Of a DNA stretch of 64,000 bases, positions 38,140-51,640 are shown piece by piece; the first letter of the stretch is position 1; the number at the start of each line of letters is the position of its first letter. Position numbers and translations under genes: made by a program. Origin of the DNA: Sclerotinia nivalis (taxonomy: Eukaryota > Ascomycota > Leotiomycetes > Helotiales > Sclerotiniaceae); NCBI GenBank assembly GCA_029531795.1, contig JAPEIS010000011.1, forward strand, positions 2,356,001 through 2,420,000, in the 5' to 3' direction. The notes below the pieces were generated by a model, which was not told where the DNA came from, did no database searches, and saw only the letters and a program-made list of their open reading frames with translations.

Positions 38140-39180
38140 ATCTTCCTTTACGATTATAATATAAGAGTAGAGATAGAGGTAACCGATCTACAATCTGCAG
38201 TTCAAAAGCTTACTCTCGATCTACAAATCGAGAAAACCGTATTTATATAATGGAAGGAAGAGAACGATAGATTGATTGTCCATTTGACTTAACTTCATCC
38301 TATCCCTATCGCCCTATTTGTTTCAATCGACTTCTTGCTCCTGATACCTGTTACAACCCCGACTGTTGTTCCTATTCTATCGAAGTCTCAATTGAATGAG
38401 AAGGTATCTGACCCTGTATTGTTTGATGAAACGAAAATCGATCTTGATCGATTTGTTGATTAAATACAGAATAAAATGTATACCAATTTCGATTGTTTTA
38501 TTTTTTTATATTCCCGTCTGATTTATATAACTGGAAGATTAACTGGATTTGCTGTTGTGCAAATTCGATTATATAATATCAAAGGGCAATTTGTTAAACT
38601 TGTTGATTATAAGGATCTATTACAAATACTGAAAAGAGTTTATAGAAACCAGAACAAACGAGCCGAGGCCCGAAAACTCTTGATCAATTTGAAACAAAGG
38701 AATCAATTGTTTTATATTTTCTATACTAAGTTCCAGAGACTAATATTGGAAATTGAGATAACCAACGATAATAATACCTTGATTATTCTATTAGAACAAG
38801 CTCTGTCGAATGAACTAAAGAATCAGATTGTTATTGTTGAGCTACCTACAAATAGCACCGATATATTCGCCGCTTTTGTACAAACATTGGAGAATCGCCA
38901 TCTATACCTGATGGAACCGACCGATTCCAATCGTAACCCAATCGTCCCGTCGCTCTGTATTACAATTCAAAACCTAAATCCTGTTAACTGTACCTTTGCT
39001 CCGTCCTCGAATGCTATTATTCGATCTACTGTTCCTGTTACGATTATACCTGTTGGAGATCCAATGGATTTCAGTTCCTAAAGATGTACTAATAAATATA
39101 AATGAGAAGAATGCTTTTGTTGTAGGTCGATCGATCACTATATAAAAGATTACCTGTTCCCAGATAATCATTCTGTGTAA
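38140..39180 (+). pseudogene. Gag of element C
   Basis: The longest intact stretch is 38476-39081, with a helical capsid-like region (KLVDYKDLLQILKRVYRNQN, then EARKLLINLKQRNQLFYIFY). It is followed by a CCHC-knuckle remnant near 39090-39160 (ECFCCRSIDHYIKDYLFP). The start codon region and parts before 38476 have in-frame stops. Confidence 0.75.
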
Positions 39181-39499
39181 ACTAGAACTAGCTTTACCAA
39201 TCCTGCTCTGCTATCTTTTGTTCCGTCTTTCGCTCAGATTCAACCGTATGCTATATCATCGTACAGTCTATCCCCTCCCAACTCCCCGAATTTGGGAAAC
39301 GAAGCCCGCCTAGCATAAATCGTTGTTAAACGAAAACCCTATACACACTACACCTATCCACTACCACAATTCAAGGTTTATCTTTCACTGAAGAAACAAG
39401 CAATCGAATAAATCTAATAATATTATCTATTACTATCCTATCGACGCCTGATCAATCCTATCCCACTTACACTATAATAGATAACAGATACGAAGAATA

Positions 39500-42400
39500 T
39501 ACTTTCGCAAACCAAAATTGAATAAAAGCTACCAAGCTCCCAACATACAAATTACCTATCCTATTCGAAATTATTAGATTCGATGAAAAAATACTACCCG
39601 AAAACCAAATGGATCATTACATTCTAATCGATTTGCAAATCAACGATTACTATAAGAAAAAATCGAAAATCTACATTACTGAACTAACTCATTATCCAAT
39701 TATCTTAGGATTGGTTTAGCTAAAAAAGTATAATCCCTATATCGGATTCACATCCAATACCTTTCACTTCGATAACAAATTCTGCCGGAAGTCCTGTAAT
39801 ACGCCTGTACAATTATCGAGTGTCCGAGCCCTATCCGATATCCTTATCAAAGCCCATCCTGTTTATCTACTGTTTCGTTTTGAAATACTAAAGAAAAAAG
39901 ATATAGCAAACATTTCAATCCGAACTTGCTCAATATACACCCATCGAAACTACAAAATATTCCAAATTAGTATCGATTTGATAAACCAAATCCTGAAAGA
40001 AAAAGAAGATCTTACTCCCAAAAACCTGCCTATTGAATTCCGTTCGTAGATCGATATATTTTCTCCACATAACATTGACAAACTACCTCCGCACCGCCCA
40101 TACGATCATGATATCCGACTGCAAGATAAAACTAAGCTACCGTTTGGAGCCCTGTATTCAATATCTCAGGACGAATTGAAAGCTTTGCAAGAATAGTTAA
40201 GGGAAAACCTAACAAAAGAATTCATCCGACCAAATTCCTTCACTTCCGTTTCGTTTGTCTTATTTGTTAAGAAACCCAATAGTAATCTTCGATTCTATAT
40301 AAACTATCATATATTGAATAATCTATCTATGAAAAACCGATACCCATTGCTTTTAACCAAAGAATCCTTGAATAACCTGAAAAGGATAAAGTATTTTACA
40401 AAAATAGATATCATTTCGACCTTCAATAATATCCGAATCAAGAAAGAACAAAAATATCTAATTGTATTCCATATCCGATTCGACCTATTCGAAATCTTGA
40501 TTATACTGTTCAGGTTGACCAGAGCCCCAACAACATTCCAACGATTTATCAACGATACTCTAAAAAAATACTTGGATATATTCTGCACTGCTTATCTAAA
40601 TAATATTCTGATTTATAACAAGATCCATTTTGAATATATAAAGCATATACAAAAGATACTAGACGCCTTACAGAAAGCCGGATTATATATCAATCTATCG
40701 AAATACGAATTCCTGAAATTTGAAACGAAATTCCTGGGCCTAATTGTAAACTGAAAGGGGATCCGAATGAACCCAACCAAGATTAAAACAATAATTGATT
40801 GAAAACATCGAAGAATTTGACAGATATACAAATGTTTATAAGGTTTAGCAATTTCTATCGATACTTTATTCGCGACTTCTCCTTAATCATTCGTCCGATA
40901 ATAAACCTGACCAAGAAGGATGTAACCTTCCAATGGGATTTTGATTATAAGAAATCGTTCTCGAATCTAAAAGCTACATTTATAATAGCACTTATATTAA
41001 CCTCTTTCGATTAAGAAAAGGATATAATCCTAAAGACAGATACATCGGATTATATATCTACTGGAATCCTTTCTTAATACAATAACAATGGAATTCTGAA
41101 ACTTGTTGCATATTTCTCAAAGAAGCATTCGATTACAAAATATAACTACAAGATTTATAATAAAGAATTACTAGCAATTATCTATTATTTCGAAGAATAG
41201 CGATCCGAATTAGAAAGCGCCTTTTCTCCGATCAAGATCATTACGGATTATAAGAATCTGAAGTACTTTACAACAACAAAACTATTGAACCATTGTCAAA
41301 TCTGTTGATTTGAATTTCTATTCCGTTTCAATTTCAAAATTACATACCATCCCGGAAAACAAAAAGCGAAACTCAATACTTTGATCAGAAAATCAAAGGA
41401 TTTGCCTAAAAAGAGGAATGAACACCTCCTTTATCAAAATCAGATTATTCTGAAAACCGAAAATCTAGATATAGATCTGTTTTCTATTATTAAACCAAAA
41501 AAGAAAATCCGTTTCGCAATTACAACCCGTAACCAAATCTATACCGATACCCCATCGTCTATCTACAATCCCGAACCATCTATCTACAAACCTGGATTAC
41601 CTGCCTATGAACCTGAACCATTTGCGATACCCGATAATCCAATCCCTATTCAATTATCTGAATCTATACAATTGGAATCCCTTGAAGAACTGAAACCCCT
41701 ACTCGCTAAAGCTTACCTATCCAATCCGCTTCCGTTATCGATCTTAAAGGTTTTAAAAAAGAATACTACTAGATATCTATATATCACATTATCTGAATAT
41801 ATTATAAACAATGATCTATTATATTATTGTAAAAAACTTTATATTATTGTAAAAAACTTTATATTTTTAATTACGATCCTTTGAAAGCAAATTTTTTTTG
41901 AATGATCTACGATTCCTTTATTGCCGGACACTCACACCGTACCCATACCTTCGAATTGCTTTCCCGAAACTACTATTGATTTGGATATTACGATTACATC
42001 TCTTGTTGGATACACAATTATCATAGTTGCCATCGAACCGCCCCGAATTGTAAAGGATAAGAAGGAGTCTTACACTCTTTTCCGATTCTACAACAAATCT
42101 GAAGAGATATCTCAATCGATTTTATCATTTATCTTCCGAAAAGCTCTGAATACAATACGATATTTGTTGTAGTCGATCGATTGACCAAAATGAAGCATTT
42201 CCTACTTTGCTGAGGAACCTGTAATTCCGAAAAAATCTTCCGTTTGTTTCTAAAGCATATATAGAAGCTTCATAGCCTGCCACAGATTATTATATCCGAT
42301 TGTGAAGCTTAATTTATCTTTGATTTCTGGAAGTATATCTGTAAACAATTAGATACTGTTTCGAAGTTATCAACAGTTTATCATCCTGAAATCGATGGAC

Positions 42401-43205
42401 AAACAAAAAAGGCGAATACAATACTCGAACAATACCTTTGCTCATATGTATCCTACTTGCAGGATGATTGGTCCAAATAGCTACCGATCATTGAATTCTC
42501 GATTAATTCTGTTTGGTCCGAAAGCTCCCGCCTATCGCCGTTCTTTGTTAATTACGATTTCCATCCCCGAATGGGTTTCGAACCCGTTGTGTTCTCCGAT
42601 CGCCCTGGAATCCTGGATGCTAAGGAATTCGTCAAAAAGATAAAGTCAATCGTTGATCATTTGAAGACCGAATTGATCGTTAATCAAACCTGCTATTCGA
42701 AAAATACCGATTTCCATTGTTCGCCTGCCCGTCGATACCAGCCTGGAGATTTAATCTAGCTTAATGCTAAGAATATCCGAACTCTTCGTCCCCAGAAGAA
42801 GCTAGATTGGAAGAACTTAGATCCCTTTCGAATTCTGAAGAGTATAGATTCGTACGTTTACGAACTGGAGCTCCCTACCTCTATAAGGAATCACCCGGTC
42901 TTTTATATTAACCTGTTATATCCCGTTAATGATGACCCTGTCCTTAGTCAATGCAATCCGCCTCCCCCTTCTATTAAAATTGAAGGCATTAAACAATTCG
43001 ATATAAAGGAAATCCTGGATTCCCAATGGGAATGTTGGGGTTGTGGTGGTCCCTGTCTGAAGTATACTGTCCGATGGGTAGGCTATGATACACCTACCAA
43101 AGAGTCTACGAAGTATTTGGAGAATGCTCAAAAACTGATCCGTAATTATCATCATCGTTATCCGGATAAACCTGGTTTTTTTAGTTATCTCAACGGAACT
43201 CGACC
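39500..43205 (+). pseudogene. Pol of element C (PR-RT-RH-IN-chromodomain)
   Basis: Protease-like frame around 39540-39720; reverse transcriptase about 40180-41010 (FVKKPNSNLRFYINYHILNN, then TTFQRFINDTLKK). The catalytic YxDD motif reads YLNN near 40594, so the aspartates are lost. RNase H 41020-41300, integrase core 41900-42600. A C-terminal chromodomain lies at about 43020-43190 (YTVRWVGYDTPTKES, then NYHHRYPDKPG). Many stops are TAA or TGA at former Gln or Trp codons. The enzyme is not functional. Confidence 0.85.
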
Positions 43206-43221
43206 CTAAAGAAAGGGATAC

Positions 43222-43434
43222 TGTTATGGGATCCCCGTATATAGTATACGGAGACCGTTCGGATTCCGACCTATAGGAATCGAACCTCGGATAAGTATAA
43301 GTTAACCCCGATCGGGGTTAGCGTTACACATAAATGTATTTAAGGAACCATTTCTTCTATAGAAACGTAGCTCTTCGAGCTACATCTTATTAATAAAAGT
43401 GATTCCTGTTGTCCTGTCTGTTGCCTCTGTGATA
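43222..43434 (+). repeat. Right LTR of element C
   Basis: Differs from the left LTR by transitions only, as far as I can align. The third hairpin keeps pairing although both arms changed (GTTAACCCC with GGGGTTA). Confidence 0.92.
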
Positions 43435-43439
43435 AGCTA

Positions 43440-44887
43440 TATCGAATCAGAGAAGGTTATCTTTATATTCGATTCAATCAAGGAAAGTCCTGAATAGGGA
43501 AAAGATTAATTTTTACAAAAAATCATTCGTAGAGGAATACTAAAAGCAAGAAGGTAAATCGAGAAATGAATAGATATGAACTATTGTAATTTAATTCTAT
43601 GAATAGCAAATCTCTATTCGTTAAAATCATTATATTTCTTGTATATGAAAACCTTTTTATTGTTATAAGTTTCATTGATAATGAATACTCTAGAAAAGCC
43701 TTCGCTAATTGTTCTTTTGTTTTCAAATACAATATTGAAATATAACTCTTATCTTTTCCTTGCAAGCTTTGATTTGTCGATAGAAAGATCGTCGATAGAA
43801 TTATAGAATATTTTGTAATGGAAATTGCTATAAGGGATTATTATAAATATTAGTTTTTTTATATTACTTAACTTTCATTAGAGATATTGTTAATCTTTGA
43901 TTTACTATAATTGCAATATTACAATTTTATTATCAATTAAACAAAGATAAGTTTAATATTCTCTTCAAACTATTGTATTTCCAATTGTTTGATATATCAT
44001 AATTCAAAACCAATTATCGCATTAATGATTTTATCTCCGACCAAAAAACAAAAAAATCTAGCAAAAGTTATTCTACAATAAATTATCGATACTATTGAAT
44101 TTTTAAATAAATTCTTTATTGATCCTAATATAAAAACTAAATATACAGATTATAAGTATTGTTTTTCTTATATCAAGGATTATCCAAAAGATAATGCCGA
44201 TTCTTTACTTATTCAAACATCTTCTGTTTCTAAAAAAGCTTCTTATAAAAAACCTTCTATTGAAGAAATATTAGATAAAGGTTATATATTACAATCTAAC
44301 GATTCTTTTGTTGATCTCGAATTTCAGTAAAATCTGATATCTAGTATAAATCATTATCGAACAAAACATTACAAGAAATCAAATAATTAGATATAAATAA
44401 TTCCCAATTACCTATATCCAAAATCGATCTTGAAAATTGCAGATCGACATTACTTTGTTTATAATCCAAAAAACTGTTTACTTTTACTTTCTGTTAAGGA
44501 ATTCCCTATGCCCGTCTACAAGGATACAAGCCCAAATATAGATGATATTCGTTAATTGTAAGTTTCTAGCTTTATCTTGTTTTATTAACAAAATAATATT
44601 CGGACTATCCAATTGATATAAAATGAATTAAATATTTTATAGAAAATTGTTGAATAAGATTATCTACAATAGACTATATTGTTTTCGATATTTATAGAAG
44701 AGGATTTTCGATCGATTTTACAAGAGTAGAGTAATATAATAGAGATGCTTTTTAAAACTCTATTACAATTTTATGATTTTGTATATGATTGCTATAAACC
44801 ACTCTATTTGCAGAAAATCTCTGAAACTAATATCAACAAATTTTTAATCAGCAAACTTTTCTTTAATGACGATCAAATATAACAAAG
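43440..44887 (+). pseudogene. Element A continued (gag end / protease region)
   Basis: Collinear with 46646-48087 of copy B. Stop-broken frames with a segment near 44430-44570 matching B's 47640-47770 (GIPYARLQGYKPKYR-type in A, IEELPIPIYKDTNPNIDDIH in B). It ends in CAAAG where copy B inserted. Confidence 0.7.
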
Positions 44888-45050
44888 TGTTACGGGTTCA
44901 TCTCCCTTCACCTGCACGTGATCATGTGTGCCTTAGGCACACATGCATACACTCACTTCTATATAGTCAGATCACCTCCTTGACCTTCTTCTCCTCCTCG
45001 TAGTACAACAATAGATCAAACCTACATATATCTTTTCCCTCACCGTAATA
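44888..45050 (+). repeat. Left LTR of element B
   Basis: 163 bp, TGTTACGGG to CCGTAATA. The least changed of the four family LTRs at its start, similar to 55035. Confidence 0.9.
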
Positions 45051-45329
45051 GTTTGTACTACCCTTTCAAAGGCTCCATCACTTTACAAAATGATCTGGCC
45101 TTGCCAAATCATCTGCAAACTTCTGTATCTGTTTTCGACTGCTTTCGCACCGTCGTAACTCGCCTGCTTTTGTGCAATCGCATTTCTTATCTGCTTTTGC
45201 ATAGCTTCTGATCCCTGATTGCTTTTATGCGATCGTATTTATTCGCAAACTTTTGTGTCTGTTTTTGATTGCTTTGTGCAATCGCAAATTCCTTATCGAT
45301 TACTTTGTGTAATTGTAATTCTTTTTACA

Positions 45330-48080
45330 ATGGTTTCTGATTTTATATTTGCTGGTAGTACGACTTTTATTTCTATTGAAGGAATTCGTATCGAAATCCA
45401 ATGAGTCTTCGGTTAATGATCTACTATTATACAAATCCTAACAGAATTGGATATTTCAATGATGCCAAATTTTGTTACCAATTTTAATGAACAAATTGTT
45501 TATTTGAATTATGTTTTCTTTATTATCGAAAATCGTTTTACTATTCAAGCTACCCATATCGCTACTCAAACAAATAAAATCGAGAAATTCAAAACAGAAA
45601 ACGTCGAGCTTTTTTGTATTCTAACCGACAAGCAAACTCAGTTGGACGCCGATAATACTATCACTAACCAGAAACCGATTACTCCCCACCAAACTTAAAA
45701 AAACCCATCCGTTTTTAAAAACGAAAAATCTAATATTCTCACCCAACAAGAGAACTATCAATCCTAGAAATTGAATTTGCAACTCTATTGAATAATCGAC
45801 TCACAACTTTTTGCTTCCGAACAAAAGAAGATTAATCATACTATTAATCTTTTTGATAATCAAGCACGATAAAAGTATATTACGGATATCATTAGATTCG
45901 TTGACGATTTTATTTACTTCGATTCTGCTGTTTCGTTTTTGATCAAATTGGACAAATTATATATCTCTATAAATATCGAAAGAGAAACCTCGCTCAAATT
46001 CGACAAACTTTTTATAAATCCAAAAGAATCCTTTTCGGCTTTTTTCTCTACATTATCTCATCTTACTAACTCTTACCACAAATCTAATCGTAAGATTATT
46101 AACACGATAAAGCAAAAAATTACAGCCCCCCTTCGAACTTTAATCATTGATAACTCGAACCCCTACACAACCGACGATATTGATAATTGACAAAAGAAAT
46201 TCTCTACTTGAAATCAGAATCTTCATAACGTTGAATATTATAACAAAAATTCTAATAAAGCACCTATTACTAACAATGATTTTATAAACCTCAATACAAT
46301 AAAACAAAAAAAACAATAGAAAAAAAATCCACAAAATAAGAAAAAGAAGTTTAATCCTACAGTTTCTTACAATTGTTATAATAGGATTGATTATCTTCAA
46401 ATTGATTATTATACTATTTATAATATCAATAATAATCTTTTTTCTAACAAACAAACTTCTATTAATACCTTTTCCAACTACAATACCGCTACCTCAACTA
46501 ATCCGACCCCCGATCAATATACTACCGTTTTGGCTTTTCGAAATACCAATAGGTTTAATAATAATTGTAATGGATTTCGAAAAGGATATACTAGTAATTG
46601 GATATAAAGTCAACAGTATCTAAATCAAATACAATAACAAAGCTATATCGAATCAAAGGAGATTGTCTCTATACCCAATTCAATCAAGGAAAATCCCGAA
46701 CAGAGAAAAAATTAATTTTTACGAAAAATCATTCATAAAGAAATACTAAAAACAAGATAGTAAATCGAGGAATAGATAAATATAAGCCATTGCAATTCAA
46801 CTCTATAAATAACAAATCCCTACTCGTTAAAACTACTATATTCCTTATATATGAAAATCCCTTTACTATTACAAATCTCATTAATAGTAGATACTCTGGA
46901 AAAGTCTTTATTAATCGTTTTTTTACTTTCAAACACAATATTAAAATATGACTCTTACCTCACCCTCACGAACTCCGATTTGTTAATGGAAAGGTCATCG
47001 ATAGAATTACAGAATATTTTGTAATAGAAATCGCTATAAAGGATCACCATAAATATTGATCCTTTTATATCACCCAACTTTCATCAAAGACACCATTAAT
47101 CTTTGACTTACCATAATTACAATACCACAATCCTACTATCAATTGAATAGAGATAAATTTAACATTCTCTTCAAACTATTACACTTCCAATTGCTTAACA
47201 CATCATAATTCAGAACCAATTACCACACCAACGATCCCATCTCCGACCAAGGAACAAAAGAATCTAGCAAAAGTTACTCCACAACAAATCGTTAATACTA
47301 TCAAATCTTTAAATAAATTCCTTACCGATCCTGATATAAAAACTAAATACACAATTTATAAATACTGCTTTTTATATATCGAGAATTATCCAAAAGATGA
47401 TATCGATTATTCATTTATTTAAACGTTTTCTACTTTTAAAAGAACTTCTTATAAAAAACCTTCTATTAAAGAGATATCAAACAAAGGTTATATATTATAA
47501 TCTAACGATTCTTTTATTGATTTCGAATTTCAACAAAATCTGACGCTTGGTATAAATCATTATCGAACAAAGCACTACAGAGAACCAAATAATCAAGCAC
47601 AGATGATTCCCAATTATTCGCATCCAAAATCGATCTTAAAGATTGCAAATCGGTATCGGCCTATTCACAATCCAAAAAACCGTTTGCCTCCATTTTCTAT
47701 TGAAGAACTCCCTATACCTATTTACAAAGATACAAATCCAAATATAGATGATATTCATTGGTTGCAAGTTTTTAGCTTTGTTTCGTTTTATCAACAAGAT
47801 AACATTCGGGCTATCCGATTGACATAAGATGAATTGGATGCTGTATAGAAAACTGTTAAATAAGATTATTTGCGACAAACTATATTATCCTCGATACTTA
47901 CAGAAAGGGATTTTCGATCGATTTTATAAGGGCAAGGCAATATAATAGAGATACTCTCTAGAATCCTATTACAACTTTATGATTTTATATACGATTATTA
48001 CAAACCGCTTTATTTGCGAAAAATCTCTAAAACTAATATCGACAAATTTTTAACCGGCAAATCTTCCCTTAGTGATAATT
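45330..48080 (+). pseudogene. Gag/protease region of element B
   Basis: Frames at 45447-45698, 45939-46190 and 47603-47827, interrupted by RIP-type stops. A zinc-knuckle relic lies near 46350-46410 (YNCYNRIDYLQIDYY). Near 47690 the block IEELPIPIYKDTNPNIDDIH precedes the linker to pol. Copy A is collinear on both sides of its C insertion. Confidence 0.7.
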
Positions 48081-48119
48081 AAATACAACAAAGGCTTCCC
48101 ATATAATTACAAAACAAAC

Positions 48120-51100
48120 TTCTTGCCTTCCTTCCACATTATACAGATAAGTTACCACCTCGTCGAATCTGAGATCACAAAATTGAATTGATACCCAGTA
48201 AAAAACCACCTTATTTCAAAAACCATTCTTTATCACCAATAAAATTAATAATGATACATAAATGGTTTGATGATAATCTCTCCAAAAAGTTTATTCGGGA
48301 ATCGAAATCGCAATGCACCTCTTTTTTGTTATTAACTGCCAAACCGAAAAAGGGGATCCGCATTTATCAAGATTATCGAAAACTAAATAATGTTACTATA
48401 AAGAATCGTTATCCATTATCTATCGTTCGTGAAACATTGAATGCTTTTTGTAATACAAAAATTTATACCAAACTTGATATTATTACAACATTCAACAAAT
48501 TGCGAATCGCCGAAGAAAATGAATGGAAAACTATATTCATTACTCGTTTTGGTTTTTTTGAATCTCTGATTATACTTTTCGGTTTCTGCAATACACCTAC
48601 ATCATTCCAACATTATATCAATCATACACTTTTCGACAAGTTAAACAAATATTGCACTACATATCTCGATGATATCCTAATCTACTCCGATAATTTTGTA
48701 AAGCATAAAAAGCATATCCGCCAAATAATTCAAAAGTTAATGAATACTGGATTACAAATTGATATTAACAAATACGAATTCGAAACTACAAAAACAAAAT
48801 ATTTAGATCTTATCATTACAACCGAAGGTATCGAAATAGATCAAGAAAAGATTATAGTTATTACATCTTGGGAATTGCCTTTATATGTAAAGGATTTACA
48901 ACGATTTCTCGGTTTCGTCAATTTCTACCGACATTTTATAAAAGATTTTTCAAAGATTTATCGCTCTCTCAACGACCTTTTACAGAAGAATATTATATAA
49001 AATTGGACTACAAATCATACAAAAGCTTTTAACGCTTTAAAAAGAGCTTTCATAATGGTGTCGGTTTTGGTATACTTTGATTACAAACAGAAAACTGTTT
49101 TGGAAACCGACACTTCCAATTAAACTTCAGGAGGAGTTCTCTTGCAATACAATAATAATAACGTTTTGTATCCAATCGCTTACTTTTCATTTAAGTATAC
49201 AACAACGGAATACAATTATGAAATCTACAACAAAAAACTATTCGCTATTATCAAAGCAATAGAAGAATAACGTCTAGAACTTCAAGGTTCACAAGAGAAG
49301 TTCGAGATTCTTACTAATCACAAGAACCTCGAATATTTTATAACTACAAAAGCTTTCAATCAACAGTAAATACGATAATCTGAATTTCTGTTTCAATATA
49401 ATTTCTGTATAATCTATCGACCAAAAAACAAAACTATTTGATCAGATATACTAAATAGAAAACACGAAGATCAATTGTATCACTCTAATTCAAACAATGA
49501 ACATCTAAAGAATCGAGAACACATTATCCTCCCTCAAAACCGTTTTGACAACGATCTTTATAAGGATTTGATTGAACATATCAATTTGACATCAATGAAA
49601 ACAATAGTACTACTCCACGATCAATTAATTGATACCTTAATCGATACAATGTATATTAGATCCGACATCGCAAATCAATTTATCTTTACTCTTAACAATC
49701 CATCGATAACTAAATAGCCAAAAGAATATTGTAAAACCCTCCGGATTGTTATACAAAATTATTCGATCCAAAATAATAGAATTTACTACCAGGATAAGAT
49801 TTGGATTCCACCAAATAATAAACTCAAACTCCAAATTATCTATCGAACTTATTCTTCTAATCCTATCGATTATTTTGGTCGAATTAAAATAATCAATTTT
49901 GTCTTTTGTATATACTAATAGCCTAATATACATTTGGAGATCGTATCCTACATGAAGATCTGCGAACTTTGTACTCATACCAAATCGTTCAAATCAATAC
50001 CTCCCGGATTTTTGAAACCACTGTCTATCCCTTTTCATACATAATCTGATATCTCAATCGACTATATTACACCACTCCCGAATTGCACTCGTTATAATTC
50101 TACCTATAAACATATCTTGGTAATAATTTACAAACTAACCAAAATAAAACATTTCATCGATACATACACACTAACAACAAAAAAACTAATCGATACTTTT
50201 ATCAACTACATCTATACACTTCATAAACTTTCAAACAATATCATTTCCGATCAGGAAACGCAATTCGTATCAGATTTCTAATCACAACTCTCAGAACGAT
50301 TGGAAATTACCTTAAAACATTCTTCAGCTTTTCATCCTCAAACAGATAATTAAACTAAACATATTAACTCAATTCTGAAACAATATTTACAAATTTTTAT
50401 TAATTATCATCAAGACGATTAATTGAATTAGCTACCCTTAACCGAATTTGCATCTAATAATTTGATCTCTGAAACAACTAATTGCTTGCCTTTCTTCACC
50501 AATTACAATTTTAATTCATATCTAAACATTAAACCTAATAAACATTACCTATCAAATATAACTCTAATACAAAAACAGGAATTCTTTAAAGATAATAGAA
50601 CTACAAATCGTATAGAACATATCTTAAAGCAACTTCATACTCTTACACAACAAACAATTGCTACTTATAAAAACTATACTAACCATCACCACTCTAACTT
50701 ACCTCACTATACAACTAACCAAAAAATCTTTATCAATACCAAGAATATAAAGACTTCGTACAAAACAAAAAAGCTGAATAATAAATAAATCGACCCTTAC
50801 AAGATTATCAAAATTTATCCTCGTACTTATCTTATTCAATTGTCTAAGAACATTAAAATCTTCCCTGTTTTCCATCATTCTTTTTTACTTCCAACTCATA
50901 CTAATCCTCACTTCCCGACTCAAACAACGATTAACAAATCAGAATCCCTAACTATACAAAACAGAATTTTAGAGCGGAACGACAATAAAGATAAGCCTAT
51001 TCAGAAATGGATATTTGAAGGAGTTCTAAATAATCACAATAAGAATAATTATCATTATTTGGTTAAATAGAAACACTACACACCAATTTAACAACCAACT

Positions 51101-51330
51101 AATAACTTAAAGAGTAACGAGAAAGTTCTTATCGAATATCATTGCCTTCATCCAAAGAAACCAGAATCACCAGCTTGAATCTTAAAACACCCCGACACTA
51201 CTATATAACAACCGAAACCACAGAATTTGCAATCGAAGTTATACAGCGCGATTACTACACCTATTCTACAAAGATCCACTCACATCAAAATTGTTCGTTT
51301 CACTTAAAAGTATATTACATATTATAACAA
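48120..51330 (+). pseudogene. Pol of element B (RT-RH-IN-chromodomain)
   Basis: RT runs unbroken from 48188 to 49000 (270 codons) and keeps the catalytic YLDDILIYSD, with LTAKPKKGIRIYQDYRKLNN before it. RNase H is around 49020-49380. Integrase, with zinc-binding and core regions, is about 49690-50460. The tail has a chromodomain-like segment near 51000-51150 (KWIFEGVLNNHNKNNYHYLV). Downstream of RT many TAA stops replace CAA codons. This is the richest RT sequence in the block but is still non-functional. Confidence 0.85.
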
Positions 51331-51472
51331 TAAAAAATATAACATTATTAAAAGATATCACATATTTTTATTCAAAGATTTAATTGAGAAAAGAGATCTA
51401 TATTTTTTCTTTATTTTTCTTTATTTTTTAATACTTATTTAGAATCAAATAAATTTCTTGAAAAGAAAATAC

Positions 51473-51635
51473 TATTACAAATTCATCTCCCTTCATCTAT
51501 ACATAATCATATATACCTTAGACATACATGTATACACTCACTTCTATATAGTCAGATCACCTCCTTGACCTTCTTCTCCTCCTCGTAGTACAACAATAGA
51601 TCAAACCTACACATACCTTTTCCCTCACCGTGATA
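51473..51635 (+). repeat. Right LTR of element B
   Basis: 163 bp with strong decay in its first third (TATTACAAATTCATC for TGTTACGGGTTCATC), while its last two thirds are almost identical to the left LTR. Confidence 0.88.
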
Positions 51636-51640
51636 CAAAG

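Larger units (their letters stand above)
37793..43434 (+). mobile_element. Ty3/gypsy chromovirus C, nested in A
   Basis: Complete 5642-bp element. LTRs of 213 bp at 37793-38005 and 43222-43434 start TGTCAC/TGTTAT and end GTGATA. Flanking duplication AGCTA at 37788-37792 and 43435-43439. The uninterrupted site is present in copy B near 46641, which reads AACAAAGCTATATCG once. Gag, protease, RT, RNase H, integrase and chromodomain follow in Ty3/gypsy order, and a purine tract (AAAGAAAGGGA) precedes the right LTR. Less decayed than D. Confidence 0.95.
44888..51635 (+). mobile_element. Ty3/gypsy retrotransposon B, same family as A, nested in A
   Basis: Complete 6748-bp copy, with LTRs of 163 bp at 44888-45050 and 51473-51635 and the duplication CAAAG at 44883-44887 and 51636-51640. 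It holds gag (45330-48080) and pol (48120-51330). The pol frame is the best preserved of the family in the window. Confidence 0.93.
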
